Under the pieces are notes generated by a model, which saw only the letters and a list, made by a program, of their open reading frames with translations, did no database searches and had not been told where the DNA came from. 64,000 nucleotides of DNA from contig CAZKBS010000008.1 in NCBI GenBank assembly GCA_964551435.1, forward strand, positions 10,323 through 74,322, in the 5' to 3' direction. This document shows positions 9,477 to 16,696 of the stretch, piece by piece (position 1 is the stretch's first letter; each line of letters starts with the position of its first letter). A program made the translations under genes and the position numbers. The stretch comes from UBA2020 sp964551435. GTDB lineage: Bacteria > Pseudomonadota > Alphaproteobacteria > Micavibrionales > UBA2020.

Positions 9477-10018
9477 ACGCAAAAGCCGCGAACGACCAAG
9501 ACCAGCCCGCTGCGAAAAAGAATTTCGGGCTGCGCCCGCTGCCTGAAAACACCGCCATGGGCAATCCGCATGTAATGATTGCTACATGGTTTGGCGTCGG
9601 GCGCCTGCGCCCCGCGCCGGGTACGCTGGGCACACTGGCGGCTATTCCTTTCGGCTACGGTATTGCCTATGTGTCGGGGATTGTGGGGCTGGCGCTGGCG
9701 GCGCTGCTGCTGCTGGCGCTTGGCACCATGGCCGCGAATTACTACGGCCGGAAATCCGGTGAAAAAGATGACCAGACCATCGTTGTCGACGAAGTTGTCG
9801 GCATGTGGATTGCCGCCATCCCCGCCGCCCTGCATATCGATCTTTGGATCGTCGCCTTTTTGCTGTTCCGGCTTTTCGACATTTATAAACCATGGCCCGC
9901 ATCGTTTTTCGACAAACGCGCAGGCAACGGTTTTGACGTGATGATGGATGATGTCGTGGCCGGTATATATGCCGCCATCGGCGTTGCGGCCTGTGCCGTC
10001 AACCTCAACATGTTCTAA
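9473..10018 (+). CDS. pgpA: phosphatidylglycerophosphatase A
   Basis: A 181-residue membrane protein. The PgpA signature is clear: GVGRLRPAPGTLGTLAAIP near residue 40, then two hydrophobic segments (GIVGLALAALLLLALG), the acidic IVVDEVVGMWIA motif at about 102-113, and FDIYKPWPASFFD. It removes phosphate from phosphatidylglycerophosphate to give phosphatidylglycerol at the inner membrane. I start it at the ATG at 9473, which overlaps the ispDF stop by four bases. The longer upstream frame inside ispDF has no family resemblance. The first 30 residues (NDQDQPAAKKN region) are a polar extension before the family core. Confidence 0.93.
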   Translation: MNAKAANDQDQPAAKKNFGLRPLPENTAMGNPHVMIATWFGVGRLRPAPGTLGTLAAIPFGYGIAYVSGIVGLALAALLLLALGTMAANYYGRKSGEKDDQTIVVDEVVGMWIAAIPAALHIDLWIVAFLLFRLFDIYKPWPASFFDKRAGNGFDVMMDDVVAGIYAAIGVAACAVNLNMF

Positions 10019-10085
10019 CCGACGTTTGCAGCATCCGTTATCATTTGCAAATACCCCGCGCCCGCAGGCGCAGAAAGTCTGCTTC

Positions 10086-10589
10086 ATGCCTTTTTTTCCC
10101 CCTCATATCTCAACGCTCGCCACCGAGGTTCTTGCCGCCGCGCGCGCCAAGAAACTGCGCATTGTCACGGCTGAATCCTGCACGGGCGGACTTATCGGCG
10201 CAGCGCTGACGGAAATCGCGGGTTCCTCCGATGTCGTCGATTGCGGCTTCACCAGCTATTCCTACGACGCCAAAGTCGCGCAGCTGGGCGTTGACCGCGA
10301 CACGCTGCTGAAATCAGGCGCGGTCAGCGGCGACATTGCGCGCCAAATGATACGCGGCGCGCTGGCAGGCTCCTCCGCCGATATCGCAGTTTCGGCAACC
10401 GGCATTGCCGGCCCGGGCGGCGCAACGCCCGATAAACCGGTCGGACTTGTCTATATCGGCATCGGCAACCGCGTGAACGGGCATAGCCAATCGGTGAAAA
10501 ACCTGTTCAGCGGCGACCGCAGCGCGGTGCGTATGGCCACGGTTGAAAAAGCTCTGGAGTTGCTGAAGCAGGAAATCGCCGCCGTTTAA
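10086..10589 (+). CDS. pncC: CinA C-terminal domain protein (PncC, nicotinamide-nucleotide amidase)
   Basis: The 167-residue product is the stand-alone CinA C-terminal domain: TAESCTGGLIGAALTEIAGSS near residue 30, then VSATGIAGPGGATPDKPVG, ending in a helix typical of the family. It deamidates nicotinamide mononucleotide to nicotinate mononucleotide in pyridine nucleotide recycling. The N-terminal molybdopterin-like domain of full CinA is absent, as in many Alphaproteobacteria. The ATG at 10086 is preferred because residues before it in the longer frame overlap pgpA out of frame and match nothing. It is the last gene of the ispDF-pgpA-pncC unit. Confidence 0.92.
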   Translation: MPFFPPHISTLATEVLAAARAKKLRIVTAESCTGGLIGAALTEIAGSSDVVDCGFTSYSYDAKVAQLGVDRDTLLKSGAVSGDIARQMIRGALAGSSADIAVSATGIAGPGGATPDKPVGLVYIGIGNRVNGHSQSVKNLFSGDRSAVRMATVEKALELLKQEIAAV

Positions 10590-10604
10590 ACCGGCGGGCT
10601 TTTA
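10579..10604 (+). terminator. possible rho-independent terminator overlapping the pncC stop
   Basis: CCGCCG (10579-10584) and CGGCGG (10592-10597) form a six-pair GC stem over a TTTAAAC loop, followed by GCTTTT. The stem overlaps the TAA stop and the T tract is short, so efficiency is doubtful. It separates pncC from the convergent ratA-like gene. Confidence 0.4.
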
Positions 10605-11045
10605 CTGAAGACTGCCGCCATAAAGCTGCACGGCGCGGGTTTCGAAGGCATTGATCATTTTGACCAGCGCCTTGTGGAAAAACTGGTCGACCAGCTTTTC
10701 GAACAGTTTCGATTCCAGCGAAAAATCCACATAAAAGTCGACTTCGCACTGCCCCGCGCGCATGGGGGTGAAGACCCATTTGTTTTGCAAATGACGCATA
10801 GGCCCTTTGAGGTATTCGACCTCGATGGCGTGCGGGCGGATGTAATGCACGCGGGAGGTAAATCTTTCGCGGAACATTTTATAGCCGATGATAACATCGG
10901 CGGTGACTTCGTTTTTACTGCGGCTGTTCACGCGCGCGCCGATGCACCACGGCAAAAACTGCGGATATTTTTCGATATCCATGACCAGGTCGAACAGCTG
11001 TTCGGCCGAATAGGGCAAAATGCGTTTTTCCTGATGCGACGGCAT
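10602..11045 (-). CDS. RatA / coenzyme Q-binding (COQ10-type) START domain protein
   Basis: A 147-residue single-domain protein of the SRPBCC/START superfamily. The N-terminus with PYSAEQLFDLVMDIEKYPQFLPW is the hallmark of the COQ10/RatA group, followed by a beta-rich middle (FTSRVHYIRPH) and a C-terminal helix. Homologues bind coenzyme Q or other lipids; E. coli RatA was reported to inhibit 70S assembly. In Alphaproteobacteria this gene commonly lies directly downstream of lipA, as here (10 bases), so a respiratory or lipid role is more likely than a toxin role. No antitoxin gene (ratB type) is adjacent. Confidence 0.9.
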   Translation of the reverse strand: MPSHQEKRILPYSAEQLFDLVMDIEKYPQFLPWCIGARVNSRSKNEVTADVIIGYKMFRERFTSRVHYIRPHAIEVEYLKGPMRHLQNKWVFTPMRAGQCEVDFYVDFSLESKLFEKLVDQFFHKALVKMINAFETRAVQLYGGSLQ

Positions 11046-11055
11046 GACGGCGCGG

Positions 11056-12036
11056 TTATTTCCCCTGCGCCAGCTTGGCTTCGCGCGCGGCTTTCAGTTT
11101 TTCGAAATCCGCATCGGCATGATAGGACGAACGCGTCAGCGGCGATGCCGACACCATCAAAAAACCTTTGGCGCGGGCGATGGTTTCCAGCGACTTGAAT
11201 TCTTCCGGTGTCACGAATTTCTCGACGGCGGCGTGCTTGGTCGTCGGCTGCAAATACTGGCCGATGGTCAGGAAATCGACATCCGCGGCACGCAGATCGT
11301 CCATGACCTGCATAATTTCGGTTTTCGTCTCGCCAAGGCCGACCATGATGCCGGATTTGGTGAAAATCGTCGGGTCGATTTTCTTGACGCGGTTCAAAAG
11401 CTCCAACGACGTGAAATAACGCGACCCCGGACGGATGGTCGGGTACAAACGCGGCACGGTTTCAAGGTTGTGGTTGAACACATCGGGACGCGCGGCGACA
11501 ATCGCCTCGATCGCGCCTTCTTTATCCTTGAAATCCGGCGTCAGGATTTCGACGGTCGTGCCGGGCGACAGACGGTGAATTTCATTGATGGTTTTAACGA
11601 ATTGCTGCGCGCCGCCGTCTTCAAGGTCATCGCGGTCGACGGATGTGACAACAACGTGTTTGAGGCCGAGTTTTTGAACGCCGATGGCCACGCGTGCGGC
11701 TTCAAACGGGTCCAGCTTGTCGGGAATACCCGTGGCGACATTGCAAAACGAACAAGCGCGCGTGCAGGTCGCACCCAAAATCATGAAGGTGGCGTGTTTC
11801 TGTTTCCAGCACTCGCCGATGTTCGGACAGGCCGCCTCCTCGCACACGGTGGCGAGTTTCAGGTTGCGCATCAATTTGGTGGTTTCGTGATATTCGGGCG
11901 ATGTCGGCGCCTTGACGCGGATCCACTCCGGCTTGCGCAGCACGGGCGTATCGGGCCGGTTGCGCTTTTCGGGGTGCCGGTGTTCGGATTTTTTCTTTTC
12001 GGCGGCGTTGTCGGCTTGCGGCGTATCTTGTTCCAT
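11056..12036 (-). CDS. lipA: lipoyl synthase
   Basis: The 326-residue radical SAM enzyme inserts two sulfurs into octanoyl chains on lipoyl domains. The auxiliary cluster cysteines are in CEEAACPNIGECW, and the radical SAM CxxxCxxC motif is CTRACSFC. The C-terminal RSSYHAD motif holds the conserved Arg-Ser that ligates the auxiliary cluster. The first 35 residues are a charged, His-rich extension (EKKKSEHRHPEKRN). I prefer the ATG at 12036. A TTG at 12045, which AAGGA precedes by four bases, is an alternative that adds three residues. It lies in the same cluster as lpdA and pdhABC, whose lipoyl domains are its substrates. Confidence 0.97.
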   Translation of the reverse strand: MEQDTPQADNAAEKKKSEHRHPEKRNRPDTPVLRKPEWIRVKAPTSPEYHETTKLMRNLKLATVCEEAACPNIGECWKQKHATFMILGATCTRACSFCNVATGIPDKLDPFEAARVAIGVQKLGLKHVVVTSVDRDDLEDGGAQQFVKTINEIHRLSPGTTVEILTPDFKDKEGAIEAIVAARPDVFNHNLETVPRLYPTIRPGSRYFTSLELLNRVKKIDPTIFTKSGIMVGLGETKTEIMQVMDDLRAADVDFLTIGQYLQPTTKHAAVEKFVTPEEFKSLETIARAKGFLMVSASPLTRSSYHADADFEKLKAAREAKLAQGK

Positions 12037-12129
12037 GGCGTTCAATTCGTCCTTTTCAGGGGCTAATCTAGGACTCTCTGTAAAAAGGGCAACATGATTT
12101 TGCCCCTAAAGTTCCATTTATTCACATAA

Positions 12130-12825
12130 TCAGGACGCTTTTGCCGTGACAGGCTGTTCCTGCCGCTGGTGAAAAGCAATCGCCAGTTCGCGCATCGTGG
12201 TAAAGGCGCGGTCGGGCTTGGCCGCCAGCACGGCCTCGCGCGCTTTTGCGGTCATATGGCTGCCGCCCAGATAGGCCCAAACCTCCATCCCCGCCGCTTT
12301 CGCGCCGAGGATGCCGTGGATGCCGTCTTCGATGACAAGGCAGCTTGCCGGTTCCGCCCGCAGATGCTTTGCGGCATGCAGGAAAATATCCGGCGCAGGC
12401 TTGCCGTTGCGCACCATATCGGTACTGTAAATGTGGGAGCCGAAAAAGCCGCGCAGCCCCGTCACATCCAGCGTCAGATGCAGCCGCGGCAATTCGCTGC
12501 CCGATGCGACGGCGACGGGCGCTTTGCAGGTTTGCAAAAATTCGCGCACGCCCGGCGTCGCCTTCAGCTGCTTTTCAAACGCGGCATACTGTTCTGCTTT
12601 ATAGGCGTCTTCGTCGAAACCGGCGCGGATATCAATGCCGCTTTCTTCGGCAATTTCGGCGCAGATGCGGCGGAAATTCTTGCCCATGAAGCGGATGATA
12701 AAATTTTCCAGCGTCATGTTATAGCCAAGCGCGGCGAAATGATCGAGCATCACACCGCAGGCAATCACTTCGCTGTCAATCAGTACGCCGTCGCAATCCC
12801 AGATAATCGCTGAAAAACGATTCAT
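12130..12825 (-). CDS. HAD-superfamily phosphatase, beta-phosphoglucomutase/phosphatase-like subgroup
   Basis: A 231-residue HAD hydrolase. Motif I is IIWDCDGVLIDSE with the nucleophile and acid Asp pair, followed by an alpha-helical cap. Motif II is the Ser/Thr in VAVASGSELPR, motif III the Lys in RNGKPAPDIF, and motif IV VIEDGIHGILGAKAAGM. Members dephosphorylate sugar phosphates or nucleotides, and the sequence does not fix the substrate. The ATG at 12825 has an AAGG ribosome site. It stands in the minus-strand run lpdA - Cys-rich protein - HAD - lipA and ends 94 bases before lipA. Confidence 0.88.
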   Translation of the reverse strand: MNRFSAIIWDCDGVLIDSEVIACGVMLDHFAALGYNMTLENFIIRFMGKNFRRICAEIAEESGIDIRAGFDEDAYKAEQYAAFEKQLKATPGVREFLQTCKAPVAVASGSELPRLHLTLDVTGLRGFFGSHIYSTDMVRNGKPAPDIFLHAAKHLRAEPASCLVIEDGIHGILGAKAAGMEVWAYLGGSHMTAKAREAVLAAKPDRAFTTMRELAIAFHQRQEQPVTAKAS

Positions 12826-12831
12826 GATACC

Positions 12832-13278
12832 TTAAGGGCACCCCGCGGCATTCTTGACGGCGGCCAGCGTCGATTGCAGGTGGGCGATATACTGGCCTTC
12901 AATGCTTTTTTGTTCCTGCGCGTTTTCGACGACTTTTTCCTGCAAATCGTTTACCTCGCTTTGCATCGACGCTTCGGGCGCCGGAATGGCGGGCACTTTA
13001 TCGCCCGCGGCCAGCGTCAGGCATACAGCCGTCGTTTTGGTATGCGCCTGCCAGCCGAACCATGCCAGACCGGCAATCAAAACGATTGCCAAAATGCGGC
13101 ACATCGCACGGCAGCAGCACGATGTTTTGCCGCAAAGGCATTTTTTCGTGCCGCAAGCCCCCTTGGTGTCACAAGAGGATTTTGTATCACAGCAACCGCC
13201 GGCGTTTTTAACCTCGGCAGGCTTGGTGTCGCAGGACGGCTTGCCGCCGCAGCAGGATTTTTCGATTTCGTTTGTCAT
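12832..13278 (-). CDS. unknown membrane protein with a 13-cysteine N-terminal tail
   Basis: I do not recognise a family for this 148-residue protein. Residues 1-60 hold 13 cysteines (9, 10, 16, 29, 30, 36, 42, 47, 49, 54, 55, 56, 60) in CC pairs and a repeated SCDTK unit with lysine spacers. Residues 61-77 form one membrane segment (ILAIVLIAGLAWFGW). The rest is a charged, probably helical region (about 100-140) with two further cysteines. The Arg/Lys-rich side before the segment suggests a cytoplasmic N-terminus, so the cysteines could bind metal or an iron-sulfur cluster; this is inference. The start overlaps the lpdA stop by one base (TAATG), so it is translated with lpdA. Confidence 0.8.
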   Translation of the reverse strand: MTNEIEKSCCGGKPSCDTKPAEVKNAGGCCDTKSSCDTKGACGTKKCLCGKTSCCCRAMCRILAIVLIAGLAWFGWQAHTKTTAVCLTLAAGDKVPAIPAPEASMQSEVNDLQEKVVENAQEQKSIEGQYIAHLQSTLAAVKNAAGCP

Positions 13279-14678
13279 TATATGTGCAAAGCCTTTCCAT
13301 ACGCATCGAGCACGGATTCGTGCATCGCTTCGCTGATTGTGGGATGAGGGAAAATCGTGTGCATCAGGTCAAGCTCGGTCGTTTCCATGGTCTTGCCGAC
13401 GACATAGCCCTGAATCATTTCGGTGACTTCAGGGCCGACCATATGCGCGCCCAGCAGCTCACCCGTTTTTGCATCGAATACGGTTTTGATCATGCCGTCC
13501 GTCTCGCCCAGCGCTACGGCCTTGCCGTTGCCGATAAAGGGGAAGCGTCCGACTTTGACGTCATAGCCTTTTTCCTTGGCCTTCGCCTCGGTCAAACCGA
13601 CGGATGCCACCTGCGGCGTGCAATAGGTGCAGCCCGGAATATTTTCGCGTTTCATCGGATGCACGTCGGGCAGACCCTTGATTTTCTCGATGCAAATCAC
13701 GCCTTCGTGGCTTGCCTTGTGCGCCAGCCACGGGCCGGGCACGCAATCGCCGATGGCGTAAACGCCCGGCTCGTCCGTTTGCAGCCATTCATTGACCACG
13801 ATGTGACCGCGGTCGAGTTTGATTTTGGTATTTTCAATGCCGATGTTTTCTGTGTTGGCGACGATACCGACAGCGGAAATCACGCGCTCAACTTTAATCT
13901 GTTCGGTCTTGCCGCTTTCTTCGACATGCACTGTCACATCGTTCGCGCCGCGGTCGAGTTTGACGACCTTCGCGCCCGTCATGATTTTCATGCCCTGTTT
14001 TTCGAACTGCTTGCGAGCAATCGCGGAAATTTCGGCATCTTCGACCGGCATCACACGGTCCATGACCTCAACCACCGTCACCTCGGCGCCGAGCTGGCGA
14101 TAGAAACTGGCGAATTCAATACCGATAGCGCCGGAGCCGACAACCAATACGGATTTCGGCATTGCGTCGGGGTTCATAGCCTCTTTGTAGGTCCAGACCA
14201 GTTTACCGTCCGGCTCCAGCCCCGGCAGCACGCGCGCGCGCGCGCCAGTGGCCAGCACGATATGTTTCGCGGCAATCGTGGCAACATTCTTGCCGTCTTT
14301 GGATACGTCAAGACGACCTTTGCCCAGCAGTTTGCCGTGACCGTCGAAAACCGTGACCTTGTTTTTTTTCATCAGGTGCTTTATGCCGCCCGACAGCTGT
14401 GCGGCAACTTTGCGCGACCGTTCGATAATTTTTTTGAAATCGAAGCTATAGCTGTCGATTTTAAACCCATACTGGTCGGCATGTTTAATCAGGCTGTTGA
14501 TTTCAGCGCTGCGCAGTAGCGCCTTGGTCGGGATGCAACCCCAGTTCAGGCAAATGCCACCCAGATGCTCGCGCTCCACCAGCGCCGTATTGAACCCGAG
14601 CTGAGCGGCGCGGATCGCAGCCACATAACCACCCGGCCCGCCGCCTACCACCACGACGTCGAAATTTTGATCGGACAT
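13278..14678 (-). CDS. lpdA: dihydrolipoyl dehydrogenase (E3)
   Basis: The 466-residue flavoprotein reoxidises dihydrolipoyl groups of the 2-oxoacid dehydrogenase complexes. The FAD-binding start is VVVGGGPGGYVAAIRAA. The redox-active disulfide is in GGICLNWGCIPTKALL, the NAD-binding GxGxxG is VVGSGAIGIEFASFY, and the C-terminal catalytic His-Glu pair is in HTIFPHPTISEAMHE. I chose the ATG at 14678, which has GAAGG nine bases upstream, rather than the GTG two codons earlier. It is separated from pdhABC by a plus-strand gene but belongs functionally with them. Confidence 0.97.
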   Translation of the reverse strand: MSDQNFDVVVVGGGPGGYVAAIRAAQLGFNTALVEREHLGGICLNWGCIPTKALLRSAEINSLIKHADQYGFKIDSYSFDFKKIIERSRKVAAQLSGGIKHLMKKNKVTVFDGHGKLLGKGRLDVSKDGKNVATIAAKHIVLATGARARVLPGLEPDGKLVWTYKEAMNPDAMPKSVLVVGSGAIGIEFASFYRQLGAEVTVVEVMDRVMPVEDAEISAIARKQFEKQGMKIMTGAKVVKLDRGANDVTVHVEESGKTEQIKVERVISAVGIVANTENIGIENTKIKLDRGHIVVNEWLQTDEPGVYAIGDCVPGPWLAHKASHEGVICIEKIKGLPDVHPMKRENIPGCTYCTPQVASVGLTEAKAKEKGYDVKVGRFPFIGNGKAVALGETDGMIKTVFDAKTGELLGAHMVGPEVTEMIQGYVVGKTMETTELDLMHTIFPHPTISEAMHESVLDAYGKALHI

Positions 14679-14833
14679 TTTCACACACCTTCATTTCATG
14701 ACGGAGACAGCTATAAATACATCAAATAAAAGAATACTTTAAGCGATAAAACAGCCTTAATAGCCACAAAGCCCCTTTTGACGCTGCACACATTTTTATA
14801 GCTTGAAATATATGAAAAACCAGCCTAGTATGA

Positions 14834-15331
14834 GTGGTCTCAACAAAAAAGAGTAAAAATGATGGATCCCAAAAAAAAATTTTCGACGTAATAAGTTATC
14901 CCTTTAAAAAGCTGAACCAGGGTTTAAGTCTCCTCGTGGACACTGTTTTGCCAAAAGGCACACAAAAATTCGTCGCAGACAAAAAGAACCTGATATATGG
15001 CGTCGCTATCTTTACTACCGCGGCTACGATTGTGGTGGCACCCGCGATCTTCCCGCCCCTCTTTGCTGGCACAATGTTGTTTAATTTTATCGCAAGCTAT
15101 TGCGAAGAAAACACACTTAAACGCAAAAATGCTGCACAAAGCGCTGAGCCTGCAAATACAGTCGATGCCTCAAACACGTCTGCCGCCCAAGAGACAAGCT
15201 TCAAACCGAACGCACTGTCACCCGATTTTAAATCGGCCCTGACAAATGCATCCTCGGAAGCCGCGAACAGTAACGCAGCACCTGCGGATCAAACGTCCAC
15301 CCCAAAGCGGGCCAATAACCGCACGCCTTGA
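14834..15331 (+). CDS. unknown small membrane-associated protein (N-terminus uncertain)
   Basis: No family recognised. The frame has a basic N-terminal part (KLNQGLSLLVDTVLPKG), one hydrophobic hairpin-like segment at about 50-90 (YGVAIFTTAATIVVAPAIFPP) and a disordered Ser/Ala/Asn/Pro tail. The GTG at 14834 is the only start in this frame and has no ribosome site. An ATG at 14859, preceded by AAGAG, is in another frame. It would enter the same protein (MMDPKKKIFDVI) if the A9 tract at 14871-14879 carried one more A. Base composition is lower in GC than the neighbours, and the 155 bases upstream are AT-rich. A strong terminator follows. Confidence 0.6.
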   Translation: MVSTKKSKNDGSQKKIFDVISYPFKKLNQGLSLLVDTVLPKGTQKFVADKKNLIYGVAIFTTAATIVVAPAIFPPLFAGTMLFNFIASYCEENTLKRKNAAQSAEPANTVDASNTSAAQETSFKPNALSPDFKSALTNASSEAANSNAAPADQTSTPKRANNRTP

Positions 15332-15343
15332 GTAAACAAATTT

Positions 15344-15382
15344 AAAAAAAGACGCCCTCTTGAAAAAGAAGGCGTCTTTTTT
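15344..15382. terminator. bidirectional rho-independent terminator
   Basis: GACGCC (15351-15356) pairs with GGCGTC (15371-15376), and the intervening TCTT/AAGA extends the stem. An A run precedes it and a T6 run follows, so it can stop transcription from the plus-strand unknown gene and from pdhABC on the minus strand, whose stop codon lies 25 bases away. Confidence 0.88.
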
Positions 15383-15406
15383 ATTGCTGTTATGCCTGCT
15401 CTTTTA

Positions 15407-16696
15407 TCAGAGCAACAATCCGAACGGATTTTCGATCAGTTTTTTGAATACCTGCAGGTATTCCGCGCCGACCGCACCGTCGATGGCGCGGTGGTCGAAG
15501 GATGCGGTGACGGTCATGACGTTTGCCACGGCCATCTGCCCACTCTTGACGACAACGCGTTCCTGCCCCGCGCCGACGGCCAGAATCGCAGCCTGCGGCG
15601 GGTTGATGATGGCGGAAAACTGGCTGATGCCGAACATGCCGAGGTTGGACACGGAAATCGTCCCTCCCTGAAATTCCTGCGGCTTCAGCCTGCCCTCTTT
15701 CGCGCGTGCGCCGAGGTCTTTCATTTCGGACGAAATGACCTTGAGGCTTTTGTTTGCGGCATCGACAATGATCGGCGTAATCAGACCGTTTGGCGTCGCC
15801 ACGGCGACAGATACGTCCGCGCGCGTGTACTGCACGATATTATCATCCGTCCACGATACGTTGGCTGCGGGGAATTTTTGCAGCGCGACGGCGGTCGCCT
15901 TGATAATGAAATCGTTCACCGAGATTTTGAGACCGTCCATGCTGTCATTCAGCTGTTTGCGCAAGGACAGCAGCGCATCCAGTTCGCAATCGACCGTCAG
16001 ATAGAAATGCGGCACGGTCTGTTTGGATTCAGACAGGCGGCGGGCAATCACCTTGCGCACGCCGGAATTGGGCGTCAGCGTATAAGGAATGCCGTAAGCA
16101 TCCGCGAGCGCCTGCGCATTAACCGAAGACGTAGCGGGCGTAAAGCTGCCGCCAGCCGCTGCGGCCTTCGGCGCTGCCGCGCCTGCAGGCGCTTTATCAA
16201 GGTCGGCCTTGACGATGCGGCCATGCGGGCCGGAGCCCTTGATGGCCGAAAGGTCGATGCCTTTTTCCTTGGCGATGCGTTTGGCGAGCGGGCTTGCGAA
16301 GACGCGGCCCGATGCTTTGGCCTGCGCAGGGCTCGCCACGGCCATTGCCGGTGCTGCCTTCGCAGCTTCGGCGGCGGGCTGGTTGGCAGGCGTTACGGTT
16401 TTGGGCGCAGATGCCGGCGCAGCGGATGCCTTGGCAAGGGCCGATGCGTCTTCGCCTTCTTCCAGCAGGATGGCGATGAGACTGTTGACCTTGACGCCAT
16501 CGGTGCCTGCGGGCACGACGATTTTGGCAAGAATGCCTTCGTCGACGGCTTCGACTTCCATCGTCGCCTTGTCGGTTTCAATTTCGGCAATCACGTCACC
16601 GGCCTTGATTTTATCGCCTTCTTTTTTGACCCACTTGGCAAGCTTGCCTTCGGTCATGGTCGGTGACAGGGCGGGCATCAGCACATTATGCGGCAT
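15407..16696 (-). CDS. pdhC: pyruvate dehydrogenase complex dihydrolipoamide acetyltransferase (E2)
   Basis: 429 residues with one N-terminal lipoyl domain (about 1-80, lipoyl Lys in ETDKATMEVE), an Ala/Pro linker, the E3/E1-binding domain (ASPLAKRIAKEKGIDLSAIKGSGPHGRI, about 130-165) and the catalytic acetyltransferase core ending with the DHRAIDG active-site His motif. It moves acetyl groups from E1 to CoA. The start overlaps the pdhB end by 11 bases and has an AAGGTGA ribosome site. The DNA for its lipoyl domain is almost identical to that in pdhB. Confidence 0.97.
   Translation of the reverse strand: MPHNVLMPALSPTMTEGKLAKWVKKEGDKIKAGDVIAEIETDKATMEVEAVDEGILAKIVVPAGTDGVKVNSLIAILLEEGEDASALAKASAAPASAPKTVTPANQPAAEAAKAAPAMAVASPAQAKASGRVFASPLAKRIAKEKGIDLSAIKGSGPHGRIVKADLDKAPAGAAAPKAAAAGGSFTPATSSVNAQALADAYGIPYTLTPNSGVRKVIARRLSESKQTVPHFYLTVDCELDALLSLRKQLNDSMDGLKISVNDFIIKATAVALQKFPAANVSWTDDNIVQYTRADVSVAVATPNGLITPIIVDAANKSLKVISSEMKDLGARAKEGRLKPQEFQGGTISVSNLGMFGISQFSAIINPPQAAILAVGAGQERVVVKSGQMAVANVMTVTASFDHRAIDGAVGAEYLQVFKKLIENPFGLLL
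16535..16681 (-). repeat. near-identical lipoyl-domain coding repeat, copy in pdhC
   Basis: This 147-base segment matches 17910-18056 in pdhB with 7 differences by direct reading and no gaps. It encodes the first half of the lipoyl domain including the lipoylated lysine. Beyond the segment the two genes diverge. Confidence 0.93.

Noticed and set aside
10602..11045. RatA as the toxin of a toxin-antitoxin pair
   Set aside because: No partner gene is adjacent, and the position next to lipA is the standard alphaproteobacterial location of the COQ10-like housekeeping protein.
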